Notes under the pieces: generated by a model
What the model was told of the DNA's origin: nothing
Database searches by the model: none
What the model saw: only the letters and a program-made list of their open reading frames with translations
Source of the DNA: an uncultured Erwinia sp.
Lineage (GTDB): Bacteria; Pseudomonadota; Gammaproteobacteria; Enterobacterales; Enterobacteriaceae
Assembly (NCBI GenBank): GCA_946221915.1
Contig: CAMIKG010000016.1
Coordinates: 24,040 to 88,039, forward strand
DNA length: 64,000 bases
Direction: 5' to 3'
Program-made: the position numbers and the translations under genes
Shown here: piece by piece, positions 52,335 to 61,706 of the stretch
Layout: every line of letters begins with the position of its first letter
Position numbering within the stretch: the stretch's first letter is position 1

Positions 52335-53675
52335 ATGACTCAACAAAGTTCCACACCTATTATCAAATCATTACAGGTCATTCCGGTGGCGGGCTACGAC
52401 AGTATGCTGCTGAACCTGAGCGGTGCTCATGCGCCGTTCTTTACCCGCAATATTGTTATTATCAAAGACAACGCGGGCAATACCGGGGTCGGTGAAATTC
52501 CTGGCGGCGAGAAGATCCGTCAGACGCTGGAAGAGTCCGGCGCGCTGCTGACCGGCAAAAGCATTGGTGAATATAAAAACCTGCTCAGTCTGGTGCGCCA
52601 GACCTTTGCGGACCGCGATGCGGGTGGCCGCGGCAATCAGACCTTCGACCTGCGCACCACTATTCATGTCGTCACCGGCATTGAAGCGGCGCTGCTCGAT
52701 CTGCTGGGCAAACACCTGGGCGTCAATGTTGCCTCGCTGCTGGGCGACGGTCAGCAGCGCGACCGTGTCGAGATGCTGGGCTACCTGTTCTACGTTGGCG
52801 ACCGCCGCAAAACCACGCTGCCTTACCAGAGCCAGACCGACGAGAAATGCGACTGGTATCGTCTGCGCCACGAAGAAGCGCTGACGCCGGAAACCGTGGT
52901 GCGTCTGGCGGAAGCGGCGTATGAGAAATATGGCTTCAACGATTTCAAACTAAAAGGCGGCGTACTGGCGGGCAGCGAAGAGGCGGAAGCAGTGACCGCG
53001 CTGGCGAAACGCTTCCCGGAAGCGCGTATCACCCTCGACCCGAACGGCGCATGGTCGCTGAACGAGGCGATTCAGCTGGGCAAACAGCTGAAAAACGTGC
53101 TGGCGTATGCGGAAGATCCGTGCGGTGCGGAACAGGGCTACTCCGGCCGCGAAGTGATGGCGGAGTTCCGTCGCGCCACCGGCCTGCCGACGGCCACCAA
53201 TATGATCGCCACCGACTGGCGGCAGATGGGCCACACGCTGTCGCTGCAGTCCGTCGATATCCCGCTGGCTGACCCGCACTTCTGGACCATGCAGGGTTCG
53301 GTGCGCGTCGCCCAGATGTGTCATGAATTTGGTCTCACCTGGGGTTCTCACTCCAACAACCACTTCGATATTTCGCTGGCGATGTTTACCCATGTGGCCG
53401 CCGCCGCACCGGGCAAAATCACCGCGATTGATACCCACTGGATCTGGCAGGAAGGCAATCAGCGCCTGACCAAACAGCCGCTGCAAATCAAGGGCGGAAT
53501 GGTGCAGGTGCCGCAGGTGCCGGGCCTGGGCGTCGAACTGGATATGGATCAGGTAATGAAGGCCAACGAGTTGTACCAAAAACATGGTCTTGGCGCCCGC
53601 GACGACGCTCAGGCAATGCAGTTCCTGGTCCCCAACTGGCATTTCGACAACAAACGTCCGTGCCTGGTGCGCTAA
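52335..53675 (+). CDS. gudD: D-glucarate dehydratase GudD
   Basis: A 446-residue enolase-superfamily dehydratase, the same length as E. coli GudD. It forms 5-keto-4-deoxy-D-glucarate from D-glucarate. Catalytic and metal residues fall at the E. coli numbers: Lys205 and Lys207 (DFKLKGG), Asp235 (LDPNGAW), Glu260 (AYAEDPCG), Asn289 (TNMIAT) and His339 (WGSHSNNHFD). I start at the second ATG (52335, MTQQSSTP) because AAGGA sits at better spacing; the first ATG at 52329 adds two residues. Confidence 0.96.
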   Translation: MTQQSSTPIIKSLQVIPVAGYDSMLLNLSGAHAPFFTRNIVIIKDNAGNTGVGEIPGGEKIRQTLEESGALLTGKSIGEYKNLLSLVRQTFADRDAGGRGNQTFDLRTTIHVVTGIEAALLDLLGKHLGVNVASLLGDGQQRDRVEMLGYLFYVGDRRKTTLPYQSQTDEKCDWYRLRHEEALTPETVVRLAEAAYEKYGFNDFKLKGGVLAGSEEAEAVTALAKRFPEARITLDPNGAWSLNEAIQLGKQLKNVLAYAEDPCGAEQGYSGREVMAEFRRATGLPTATNMIATDWRQMGHTLSLQSVDIPLADPHFWTMQGSVRVAQMCHEFGLTWGSHSNNHFDISLAMFTHVAAAAPGKITAIDTHWIWQEGNQRLTKQPLQIKGGMVQVPQVPGLGVELDMDQVMKANELYQKHGLGARDDAQAMQFLVPNWHFDNKRPCLVR

Positions 53676-53729
53676 TTAAGCAGGCTTCAGGCAAATGCTG
53701 TGCCTGAAGCCGCATTCACAGGAGTCCTT

Positions 53730-54500
53730 ATGAGCGAAAAAAATTATCCCAACCGTTTCCGTCAGCGTCTGCTGAACGGTGAAAACCTGATTGGCTGCTG
53801 GTGCGGGCTGGCTAATCCTCTCTCCACTGAAGTGTTGGGACTGGCAGGATTTGACTGGCTGTTACTGGATGGCGAACACGCACCGAATGATATCTCCACT
53901 TTCATTCCCCAGCTGATGGCGCTGAAGGGCAGCCCGAGCGCGCCGATTGTGCGCCCGCCGTGCAACGAGCCGATCATTATCAAACGCCTGCTGGATATTG
54001 GTTTCTATAACCTGCTGATCCCGTTTGTGGAAACCGCAGATGAAGCGCGTCAGGCCGTTGCATCAACCCGCTATCCGCCACAGGGCATCCGTGGGGTTTC
54101 GGTCTCTCACCGCAGCAATCAGTACGGCACGCTGGCGGATTACAACCTGACTATCAACGACAACATCAGCGTGCTGGTGCAGATCGAAACCCAGCTGAGC
54201 GTCGACAATATTGACGAGATTGCCGCAGTTGAAGGCGTGGACGGCATCTTTGTCGGCCCGGGCGATTTGTCTGCTGCGCTGGGTTACCTCGGTCAGCCCA
54301 ATCACCCGGAAGTGCAGAAAGTTATCAAATATGTCTTCGAGCGGGCGAAAGCCGCGGGTAAACCGAGCGGCATTCTGGCGCCAGTGGAAGCCGATGCGCG
54401 TCGCTATATCGAGTGGGGCGCGAGCTTTGTCGCCGTCGGCAGTGATTTAGGTGTGTTCCGCAACGCCACTCAGGCGTTATCTGACCGCTTTAAAAAATAA
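53730..54500 (+). CDS. garL: 5-keto-4-deoxy-D-glucarate aldolase GarL
   Basis: A 256-residue class II aldolase of the HpcH/HpaI family, the same length as E. coli GarL. It splits 5-keto-4-deoxy-D-glucarate to pyruvate and tartronate semialdehyde. It shows WLLLDGEHAPND (about residues 42-53), metal-site VQIETQLSVDNIDEIAAVEG and IFVGPGDLSAALGY. The ATG at 53730 follows AGGAG. In E. coli garL is in the separate garPLRK operon; here it follows gudD, and there is no garP between. Confidence 0.95.
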   Translation: MSEKNYPNRFRQRLLNGENLIGCWCGLANPLSTEVLGLAGFDWLLLDGEHAPNDISTFIPQLMALKGSPSAPIVRPPCNEPIIIKRLLDIGFYNLLIPFVETADEARQAVASTRYPPQGIRGVSVSHRSNQYGTLADYNLTINDNISVLVQIETQLSVDNIDEIAAVEGVDGIFVGPGDLSAALGYLGQPNHPEVQKVIKYVFERAKAAGKPSGILAPVEADARRYIEWGASFVAVGSDLGVFRNATQALSDRFKK

Positions 54501-54519
54501 TCTGAGGGGAGAGAACGTA

Positions 54520-55404
54520 ATGAAAATCGGTTTTATTGGCCTTGGCATCATGGGCAAACCAATGAGTAAAAACCTGCTGAAAGCGGGTTACGATCTGGTG
54601 GTACGTGACTTCAACCAGGAAAATCAGGCGGAAGTGGTGGCGGCAGGCGCGACCGGCGCTGACAGCGCTAAAGAGGTCGCTGAGCTGTGTGACGTGATTA
54701 TCACCATGCTGCCAAACTCCCCACACGTCAAAAGCGCCCTGCTGGGTGAAGGCGGCGTGATTGAAGGCGCGAAATCCGGCACCGTGGTGATCGATATGAG
54801 TTCTATCGCCCCGCTGGCCAGCCGTGAAATTCACGCCGAACTGGCGAAGAAAGGCGTGCATCTGCTGGATGCGCCAGTGAGTGGCGGCGAGCCAAAAGCC
54901 ATCGACGGCACCCTGTCAGTGATGGTGGGCGGCGACAAGGCGCTGTTCGATAAATACCACGATCTGCTGAAAGCAATGGCTGGCTCGGTGGTGCATACCG
55001 GTGATATCGGTGCGGGCAACGTCACCAAGCTGGCGAACCAGGTGATTGTGGCGCTGAACATCGCCGCAATGTCTGAAGCGCTGCTGCTGGCAACCAAAGC
55101 GGGCGTCAATCCGGAGCTGGTGTATCAGGCGATTCGCGGTGGCCTGGCGGGCAGTACGGTGCTGGATGCGAAAGCGCCGATGGTGCTGGATCGCAACTTC
55201 AAGCCAGGTTTCCGTATCGACCTGCATATCAAAGACCTGACCAATGCGCTGGATACCTCACACGGCGTGGGTGCGCAGCTGCCACTGACGGCAGCGGTGA
55301 TGGAAATGATGCAGGCGCTGAAGGCTGACGGTCTGGGCACTGCCGACCATAGTGCGCTGGCCTGCTATTATGAAAAATTAGCGAAGACCGAAATTACCAG
55401 GTAA
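54520..55404 (+). CDS. garR: Tartronate semialdehyde reductase GarR
   Basis: A 294-residue beta-hydroxyacid dehydrogenase that reduces tartronate semialdehyde to D-glycerate with NADH. The Rossmann motif is KIGFIGLGIMGKPMSKNLLK (residues 2-21), the substrate motif DAPVSGGEPKAIDGTLSVMV (near 120) and the catalytic Lys in GAGNVTKLANQ (about 171). The ATG at 54520 follows GAGGGGAGAGAACGTA; an in-frame upstream ATG at 54451 lies within garL. It is 19 bp after garL. Confidence 0.96.
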   Translation: MKIGFIGLGIMGKPMSKNLLKAGYDLVVRDFNQENQAEVVAAGATGADSAKEVAELCDVIITMLPNSPHVKSALLGEGGVIEGAKSGTVVIDMSSIAPLASREIHAELAKKGVHLLDAPVSGGEPKAIDGTLSVMVGGDKALFDKYHDLLKAMAGSVVHTGDIGAGNVTKLANQVIVALNIAAMSEALLLATKAGVNPELVYQAIRGGLAGSTVLDAKAPMVLDRNFKPGFRIDLHIKDLTNALDTSHGVGAQLPLTAAVMEMMQALKADGLGTADHSALACYYEKLAKTEITR

Positions 55405-55409
55405 CCGCT

Positions 55410-55438
55410 CTGTGCGGCGTCCGGGTGACGCCGCACAG
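55410..55438 (+). other. Perfect hairpin between garR and garK
   Basis: Twelve-bp perfect stem CTGTGCGGCGTC (55410-55421) / GACGCCGCACAG (55427-55438) with loop CGGGT, 6 bp after the garR stop and 42 bp before garK. There is no U-tract. It could protect the upstream mRNA end after cleavage and lower garK expression. Confidence 0.8.
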
Positions 55439-55479
55439 GTTGCCTTCTTTCGGCCAGCTAAACAGAGCCTGGGACATCT

Positions 55480-56625
55480 ATGAAAATAGTAATCGCACCG
55501 GATTCATATAAAGAGAGTTTATCCGCCCTCGAGGTTGCGACGGAGATTGAAGCGGGCTTCCGCGACATTTTCCCCGACGCGCAATACGTAAAGCTGCCGG
55601 TTGCGGATGGCGGCGAAGGTACGGTTGAGGCGATGGTGGCGGCGACGGAAGGGAAGATCGTCAGACTGAACGTGACTGGCCCGCTGGGTAAGCAGGTGGA
55701 GGCGTTTTACGGTCTTTCCGGTGATGAGAGCTGTGCGTTTATCGAAATGGCGGCGGCCAGCGGCTTAGAGCTGGTGCCGGCGGCGCAGCGCGATCCGTTA
55801 ATCACCACCTCGTGGGGGACCGGCGAACTGATCCGTGACGCGCTGGATAACGGCGTGCAGCATTTTATTATCGGCATTGGCGGCAGCGCCACCAATGATG
55901 GCGGCGCGGGGATGGTGCAGGCGCTGGGCGCCCGTTTGCTGGACAAGCAGGGGCAGCAGATTGGCTACGGCGGCGGCAGCTTAACCGGGCTGGCGAGTAT
56001 CGACCTCAGCCAGCTGGACTCCCGTCTTGCTCAGTGTCGTTTTGAAGTGGCCTGTGATGTCACCAATCCGCTGACGGGCAAAGAGGGCGCGTCGGCGATT
56101 TTCGGCCCGCAGAAAGGCGCAACGCCGGAACTGGTGGAGCAGCTGGATCAGGCACTGGCGCACTACGCGAAGATTATTCAGCGCGATCTGGATATTGATG
56201 TGCTGCATATTCCGGGCGGCGGGGCGGCAGGTGGCATGGGCGCGGCGTTACACGCTTTCTGTCATGCTGAATTACGCCGCGGTATTGAGATTGTCACCGA
56301 AGCGCTGGGGCTGGATCAGCTGGTGCAGGATGCGTCGCTGGTGATCACCGGTGAAGGACGTATCGACAGTCAGACCATTAACGGCAAGGTGCCGATTGGC
56401 GTGGCGAAGGTGGCGAAACGCTACAATAAACCGGTGATTGGCATTGCCGGCAGTCTCACCGCCGATGTCGGCGTGGTTCATCAGCACGGGCTCGATGCGG
56501 TATTTAGTGTGATTTACAGTATCTGTACGCTGGACGAGGCGCTGGAAAACGCAGCGGCGAATGTGCGCATGACGGCGCGTAATATTGCCATGAGCATGCA
56601 GATCGGCAGCGGCTTACGCCACTGA
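55480..56625 (+). CDS. garK: Glycerate 2-kinase GarK
   Basis: A 381-residue glycerate kinase, the same length as E. coli GarK. It phosphorylates D-glycerate to 2-phosphoglycerate, the last step before glycolysis. It starts MKIVIAPDSYKESLSALEVA; glycine-rich segments include VADGGEGTVEAMVAAT, GIGGSATNDGGAGMVQ and GGGAAGGMGAALHAF. It closes the gud-gar operon. Confidence 0.95.
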   Translation: MKIVIAPDSYKESLSALEVATEIEAGFRDIFPDAQYVKLPVADGGEGTVEAMVAATEGKIVRLNVTGPLGKQVEAFYGLSGDESCAFIEMAAASGLELVPAAQRDPLITTSWGTGELIRDALDNGVQHFIIGIGGSATNDGGAGMVQALGARLLDKQGQQIGYGGGSLTGLASIDLSQLDSRLAQCRFEVACDVTNPLTGKEGASAIFGPQKGATPELVEQLDQALAHYAKIIQRDLDIDVLHIPGGGAAGGMGAALHAFCHAELRRGIEIVTEALGLDQLVQDASLVITGEGRIDSQTINGKVPIGVAKVAKRYNKPVIGIAGSLTADVGVVHQHGLDAVFSVIYSICTLDEALENAAANVRMTARNIAMSMQIGSGLRH

Positions 56626-56686
56626 AATCAGGCGCGCGGGTGAAGCTGACGCGCTATCCTCACAGGCCGGATTAGCACTACTTTAT

Positions 56687-56706
56687 GGGCGCAGCGTGCT
56701 GCGCCC
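56687..56706 (+). other. Hairpin downstream of garK
   Basis: Stem GGGCGCAGC (56687-56695) / GCTGCGCCC (56698-56706), about 60 bp after garK. The following bases GTGTCAG are not U-rich, so termination is uncertain. Confidence 0.5.
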
Positions 56707-56849
56707 GTGTCAGACTCCCTTCCCATCATTTCTGCGCGTTTTCGCGCCAGCTGACTTTATTGATTTTGGACAAATGTTCAGCGGATTGTCGTATGCGAAA
56801 TCATCAGTATGAGTAATATGAAGTTATTACACTACTGAGAGATAACATC

Positions 56850-57281
56850 ATGATAGCCAAAATACTTTCCGGAATTAATCAGCGTTTTGATCATGCCGAT
56901 TTTGCACGATTACTGGTGCGCATTGCCATCGGCATGCTGATATTTCATGGCTGGCACAAGCTGGTTGCCGGTACCGCGGGCATCCAGTCAATGCTGGCGG
57001 CACATGGTATTCCGGCGTTCGTGGCACACGGTGTCATTGTCGGGGAAGTGGTGGCGCCGATCCTGATTATTCTCGGCATTCTCTGCCGACCTTGTGCGCT
57101 GGTGGTGATTGGCACCATGATCGTAGCGTGGTTGCTGGTGGCGCTGGATAAAACCTTTGCTGTGGATCAGGTCGGTGCATGGGCGCTGGAAAGCATCGCG
57201 TTTTATGTCTTTATGTCGCTGGTGCTGCTGTTTCTCGGTTGCGGCAAATATTCCGTTATCAGTAATCCTGACTGGCGTTAA
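56850..57281 (+). CDS. DoxX family membrane protein
   Basis: A 143-residue membrane protein of the DoxX/YphA group with four hydrophobic segments. It has FARLLVRIAIGMLIFHGWHK (about 19-38), GEVVAPILIILGILCRP and a C-terminal FYVFMSLVLLFLGCGKYSV. Relatives are linked to quinone or thiosulfate metabolism in some organisms; no function is assigned here. It lies between garK and the convergent barA gene; its own promoter is probably in the 224-bp gap before it. E. coli has no equivalent gene at this place. Confidence 0.8.
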   Translation: MIAKILSGINQRFDHADFARLLVRIAIGMLIFHGWHKLVAGTAGIQSMLAAHGIPAFVAHGVIVGEVVAPILIILGILCRPCALVVIGTMIVAWLLVALDKTFAVDQVGAWALESIAFYVFMSLVLLFLGCGKYSVISNPDWR

Positions 57282-57333
57282 CGGCAGCTATAAGCCCCGG
57301 AGACAGTATTTGCTGTAACACCGCGCCTGCACC

Positions 57334-57434
57334 GGGAACACGGTCAGCTGCGGAAAGACGCTTTTCGCCATCCATGGCCGCTCGGCCCGCGCCGTCCATG
57401 GCGCGGGACGCTTTCCTCCGCTGACCGTGTTCCC
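57334..57434. repeat. Long palindromic repeat element, copy 3
   Basis: A 101-bp element with perfect 15-bp ends GGGAACACGGTCAGC (57334-57348) and GCTGACCGTGTTCCC (57420-57434). It matches copy 2 in reverse complement with about two mismatches. It lies between the convergent DoxX-family gene and barA. Confidence 0.92.
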
Positions 57435-57528
57435 TGTGCCTTTAGCAGATGAGTTGCTGTAAGGTTCAGCGTGCTCCGTGCTCGTGTTTTGACTTTGTCA
57501 GCATTCTGATTCCCCGTGGGGAGGGCGT

Positions 57529-60255
57529 TTACTGGCTTAATAACTCCGTCGCCATGCTGGCGATATTGTCCATTTCATCCAGTAATTCCAGCAATTCCGG
57601 CTCGATAGTCATCACATCGCTGTTGATGCGCAGATGTTGTTCCAGTTGCTGACACAGCTGCTTCAGGCGCGGCACGCCGCTGTAGCTGGCGCTGCCGTGC
57701 AGCTTATGAATAATATCGAGCAGTCCGTCGCTGTGATTATCGCGCAGGCACTGCTCCACCTTTTCGCGGACTTCCGGCATAAAATCGATCAGCATCTGCA
57801 GCAGGTCGCGCGCCAGGTCGCTCTTATTGGCCGCCTGGCGCAGCGCCAGCGACCAGTCGAGTGATGCCGCCACTGTGGCTCTTTCCGCCACTTCCGGCTG
57901 AATGCCGGGTGAATAACGCGCCAGCAGATGGCTGAGCTTCACCTCATCAATCGGCTTCGCCAGATAATCATTCATCCCGGCTTTGATCAGCCGCTCACGC
58001 TCGCCTTCAATCGCATGTGCCGTCACCGCGACAATCGGCGTATTGGCGTGCTGCGGCAGTTCACGGATCAGCTCACTGGCGCGGATGCCATCGATTTCCG
58101 GCATCTGAATATCCATCATAATGATGTCCAGCTTGCGCATCCGCGCCTGCTGCACCGCTTTTTCGCCGCTGTCACACAGCACAATATGGTCGACCTGCTC
58201 TTCCAGCAGCGCGCCAATCAGCTTCAGGTTGGCAGGATTATCGTCGACCGCCATCACGGTGAGCGGCAGGCGGGCGCGTTCCGGCAGGTCATACAGTTTG
58301 CGCGCCTGCAGATCGAGAATCACGGGCAGCAGACGCGTCATCGACACGGGCTTGATGATGCAGCTGTCTACGCCGCGCATTTTCAGCTCTTCCGCATGCA
58401 CCTGCATCTGGCACGGCAGCGCCATAATTACGCAGTCGGCTTTCTCCAGCGCGCGGGTCAGCACTTCTTCGGCGATCTGCTGGTCGTGACGCTGCATGAC
58501 CGGAATCCCGAGCAGCAGCACATCATAGTGCTCTTCCGTCAGGTTGCTGATGGCGGTGCTGTAGCTGACACTCATCGGCGTGGCGCTGAGCATATCCAGC
58601 GTCGCCTGTGCGGCCGCCGGGTTGGCTTCGACATACGCCAGCCGTTTGCCCTGCAGGCAATCCAGCGCACGTGGATCGCTGGCGGCATTCGGGTTCAGCT
58701 CAAGGTTGATATGGAACCAGAAGGTGGAACCATGGTTCAGACGACTGTGGAACGAGATATTGCCGCCCATCTCATTCACCAGTTTTTGCGTGATCACCAG
58801 GCCAAGTCCGGTACCGCCATGACGGCGAGAAATACTGGCGTCCGCCTGACGAAATGCCTGGAACAGCTGCGACTGCTGCTTTTCGGAAATACCGATGCCG
58901 GTATCGTGCACCTGCACTTCCAGTTCAATCTTGTTATTGCCCTGTGAGCGCTTTTCGATGCGGATATCGATATTGCCGCGTTCGGTAAATTTAATCGCAT
59001 TACCGAGCAGGTTAGTGACAATTTGCTGCAGGCGCAGCGGGTCGCCAATCACATTATCGGCGACATCGCTCTGGATATTGATGGTCAGTTCCAGCCCTTT
59101 TTCATGGGCAGACTGCGCCAGCAGCACCACGGTTTCATCCAGCGTGGCGCGCAGTGGGAAAGGGATGGTTTCCAGCACCAGTTTGCCCGCTTCCAGCTTC
59201 GAAAAGTCGAGAACGTCGTTGATAATGCTGAGCAGGTTGTTCGCGGAGCGCTCAATGGTATGCAGATAGTCGCGCTGGGTGACGTTGACCGGGGTTTTCA
59301 GCGTCTGACGGGTAAAACCAATCACGCCGTTCAGCGGCGTACGCAGTTCGTGTGACATATTGGCCAGGAACTCGGACTTAATGCGCGCTGCTTCCTGCGC
59401 GCGTTTCTTGGCGAGATCCAGTTCGACGTTCTGGATCTCCATCTGTTCCAGCGTCTCACGCAGATCCGAAGTCGCCTGGTCGATGTTTTGCTGCATCTCT
59501 TCGTGATAGGCGGTCAGCGACATCGCCATCGAGTTAATGCCGTTTTTCAGCATATCCAGTTCGCCGAGCATATAGCCCTCCACCCGGCTGTCGAGCTGGC
59601 CGCGGCGAATACGGTCTACCGTGCTGACCATGTTACGAATCGGCCCGGTGACGTCACGCATCAGGCGGTAGGCGAACATCATGGCGATACACAGGCAGAA
59701 CAGCAGCAGCAGGGTGGAAATAAATACCTCTTTATACTGCTGAAGGCGCACGGATTGCAGATCCAGCTCAATCGCCACATAGCCGAGCGGATTGCCGGTG
59801 GGTTTCACCTCGCTGCCGGGGGATTCGTCGGGGTAGTAGCTTTCGGAAACAATGGGCGTACGCAGGATCATGGTGTTGCCGTGGCGCTCAATGGCAATCG
59901 ACGTGGGCTGCGTTTCGCCATCAGGCAGGCGCAGCTGATCCTGGTTAAGCTGATAATTAGAGGTAACAAACAGTTTATTCTGCTCATCAAAAACCGAAAT
60001 TGCGCGCACAATTTCAGAATGACGGCGATGCAGCAGACTGACCAGCTGACGCACCGACTCGCGATTATGGTATGCCATGCCATATTCACTGGAGACCGCC
60101 AGCGGTTCGATAATATTGGCGCCCGCGTCCACCAGCTGGCGCTGCAGCTCGTTGTAGCGATGAACGACAAAAAAGGTACTGAGCAGCAGGCCGATCATCA
60201 GCGTCGGCGCCAGTATTAAAATCATCATTCGCGCCCGCAGGCTGTATTTGGTCAT
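57529..60255 (-). CDS. barA: Hybrid sensor histidine kinase BarA
   Basis: A 908-residue tripartite kinase (E. coli 918). The N-terminal membrane segment (about 9-31), a periplasmic sensor and a second segment (about 176-195) are followed by HAMP. The HisKA domain has His302 in FLANMSHELRTPLNG; the ATPase domain has NLLGNAIKFTERG and DTGIGI. The receiver has Asp715 in IIMMDIQMPEIDG; the HPt domain has His850 in IIHKLHGSASYSG. It phosphorylates UvrY, which activates csrB (45186) in the same window. It is divergent from rlmD as in E. coli. Confidence 0.96.
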   Translation of the reverse strand: MTKYSLRARMMILILAPTLMIGLLLSTFFVVHRYNELQRQLVDAGANIIEPLAVSSEYGMAYHNRESVRQLVSLLHRRHSEIVRAISVFDEQNKLFVTSNYQLNQDQLRLPDGETQPTSIAIERHGNTMILRTPIVSESYYPDESPGSEVKPTGNPLGYVAIELDLQSVRLQQYKEVFISTLLLLFCLCIAMMFAYRLMRDVTGPIRNMVSTVDRIRRGQLDSRVEGYMLGELDMLKNGINSMAMSLTAYHEEMQQNIDQATSDLRETLEQMEIQNVELDLAKKRAQEAARIKSEFLANMSHELRTPLNGVIGFTRQTLKTPVNVTQRDYLHTIERSANNLLSIINDVLDFSKLEAGKLVLETIPFPLRATLDETVVLLAQSAHEKGLELTINIQSDVADNVIGDPLRLQQIVTNLLGNAIKFTERGNIDIRIEKRSQGNNKIELEVQVHDTGIGISEKQQSQLFQAFRQADASISRRHGGTGLGLVITQKLVNEMGGNISFHSRLNHGSTFWFHINLELNPNAASDPRALDCLQGKRLAYVEANPAAAQATLDMLSATPMSVSYSTAISNLTEEHYDVLLLGIPVMQRHDQQIAEEVLTRALEKADCVIMALPCQMQVHAEELKMRGVDSCIIKPVSMTRLLPVILDLQARKLYDLPERARLPLTVMAVDDNPANLKLIGALLEEQVDHIVLCDSGEKAVQQARMRKLDIIMMDIQMPEIDGIRASELIRELPQHANTPIVAVTAHAIEGERERLIKAGMNDYLAKPIDEVKLSHLLARYSPGIQPEVAERATVAASLDWSLALRQAANKSDLARDLLQMLIDFMPEVREKVEQCLRDNHSDGLLDIIHKLHGSASYSGVPRLKQLCQQLEQHLRINSDVMTIEPELLELLDEMDNIASMATELLSQ

Positions 60256-60357
60256 GGATTTCCAGTATGCGACAATAGCGTTTATTCCCGGACGCTGGCG
60301 GCACGGCAGGCGCAGCGTGGATTCGGGCGATACCTGTTTACGAGACTTAATTTAATA

Positions 60358-61683
60358 ATGGCGCAATTCTACTCTGCAAAACGGCGCGTGACGACCCGCC
60401 AGACGATAACGTTAACGATTGATGATCTCGATCCCTTTGGTCAGGGAGTGGCGCGTCATCGTGGCAAGGCGCTGTTTGTCAGCGGTGCGCTGCCGGGCGA
60501 GCAGGTCGAGGTAGAGATCAGCGAAGAGAAGCGTCAGTTTGCCCTTGGCCGCGCAAAACGCATCATCACCGCCAGCGATCAGCGGGTGAAACCTGAGTGT
60601 CCGCATATTCAGCAGTGCGGCGGCTGCCAGCAGCAGCATGTAGCGCTGCCGCTGCAGCAGCGCAGCAAAGCCAGCGCGCTGGCGCGCATGCTCAGCCAGC
60701 AGAGCGGGCTGGAGGTGAAGGTGGATGAGGTGATCGGCGGCAGTGCATACGGTTATCGCCGTCGCGCCCGGCTCGGTTTGCAGTACCAGGCAAAGAGCCA
60801 GCAGCTGCAAATGGGCTTTCGCCAGCAGGCGTCGAACGACCTGGTGAATATCCGCCAGTGCCCCATTTTGAAGCCCGAACTTAATGCGTTGCTGCAGCCA
60901 CTGCACGCCTGCCTGAGCAGTTTGCAGGCGGTACGACGCTTAGGCCATGTGGAACTGGTGCTGGCGGATAATGGTCCGCTGCTGGTTTTACGTCATCTGG
61001 ATGCATTAAGTGCTGCTGACCACACTAAACTGGAACAGTTTTCGCATAGCCATCAGGTCACGCTGTTTCTGGCCCCTGACAGCGACACTCTGCAACAGCT
61101 GGGTGGCGAGATGCCGTTTTACCGTTCTGACAGCCTGACGCTGACCTTTAGTCCGCGTGATTTTATTCAGGTCAACGACCAGGTGAATCAGCAAATGGTG
61201 GCGCGTGCGTTGCAGTGGCTCGATCTGCAACCCGACGATCGGGTGCTGGATCTGTTTTGCGGCATGGGCAACTTCACGTTGCCACTGGCAAAGTTGGTAC
61301 AAAATGTTGTTGGTGTGGAAGGTGTTGCAGCATTAGTCGCTAAGGGTGCGTATAATGCGCAACTGAATAATCTGAAAAATGTGACGTTTTTTCACCATAA
61401 TCTGGAAGAGGACGTCACGCGCCAGCCGTGGGCGGCGCAGGGATTTACCAAAGTGTTGCTGGACCCGGCACGGGCGGGCGCGGCAGGCGTAATGCAGCAT
61501 GTTGTCAAACTTGCGCCACAACGCGTGGTCTATGTTTCATGCAATCCCACAACACTTGCTCGTGATAGTCAGGCATTACTGACATCCGGCTACCAACTGG
61601 AAAGGGTCGCGATGCTGGATATGTTCCCACATACCAGTCATCTCGAATCCATGGTGCTGTTCAGCAAAAAGCAGGTTTCCTGA
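60358..61683 (+). CDS. rlmD: 23S rRNA (uracil-1939-C5)-methyltransferase RlmD
   Basis: A 441-residue enzyme (E. coli 433) that methylates U1939 of 23S rRNA. A TRAM domain covers about residues 15-75. The iron-sulfur ligands are Cys81, Cys87 and Cys90 in CPHIQQCGGC and Cys168 in IRQCPIL. The SAM domain has DRVLDLFCGMGNFTLPLA, and the catalytic Cys395 is in VVYVSCNPTTLARD. It is followed 23 bp later by relA, the E. coli order. Confidence 0.96.
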   Translation: MAQFYSAKRRVTTRQTITLTIDDLDPFGQGVARHRGKALFVSGALPGEQVEVEISEEKRQFALGRAKRIITASDQRVKPECPHIQQCGGCQQQHVALPLQQRSKASALARMLSQQSGLEVKVDEVIGGSAYGYRRRARLGLQYQAKSQQLQMGFRQQASNDLVNIRQCPILKPELNALLQPLHACLSSLQAVRRLGHVELVLADNGPLLVLRHLDALSAADHTKLEQFSHSHQVTLFLAPDSDTLQQLGGEMPFYRSDSLTLTFSPRDFIQVNDQVNQQMVARALQWLDLQPDDRVLDLFCGMGNFTLPLAKLVQNVVGVEGVAALVAKGAYNAQLNNLKNVTFFHHNLEEDVTRQPWAAQGFTKVLLDPARAGAAGVMQHVVKLAPQRVVYVSCNPTTLARDSQALLTSGYQLERVAMLDMFPHTSHLESMVLFSKKQVS

Positions 61684-61706
61684 GGGGAACACTGCCAGGA
61701 GAGGAT

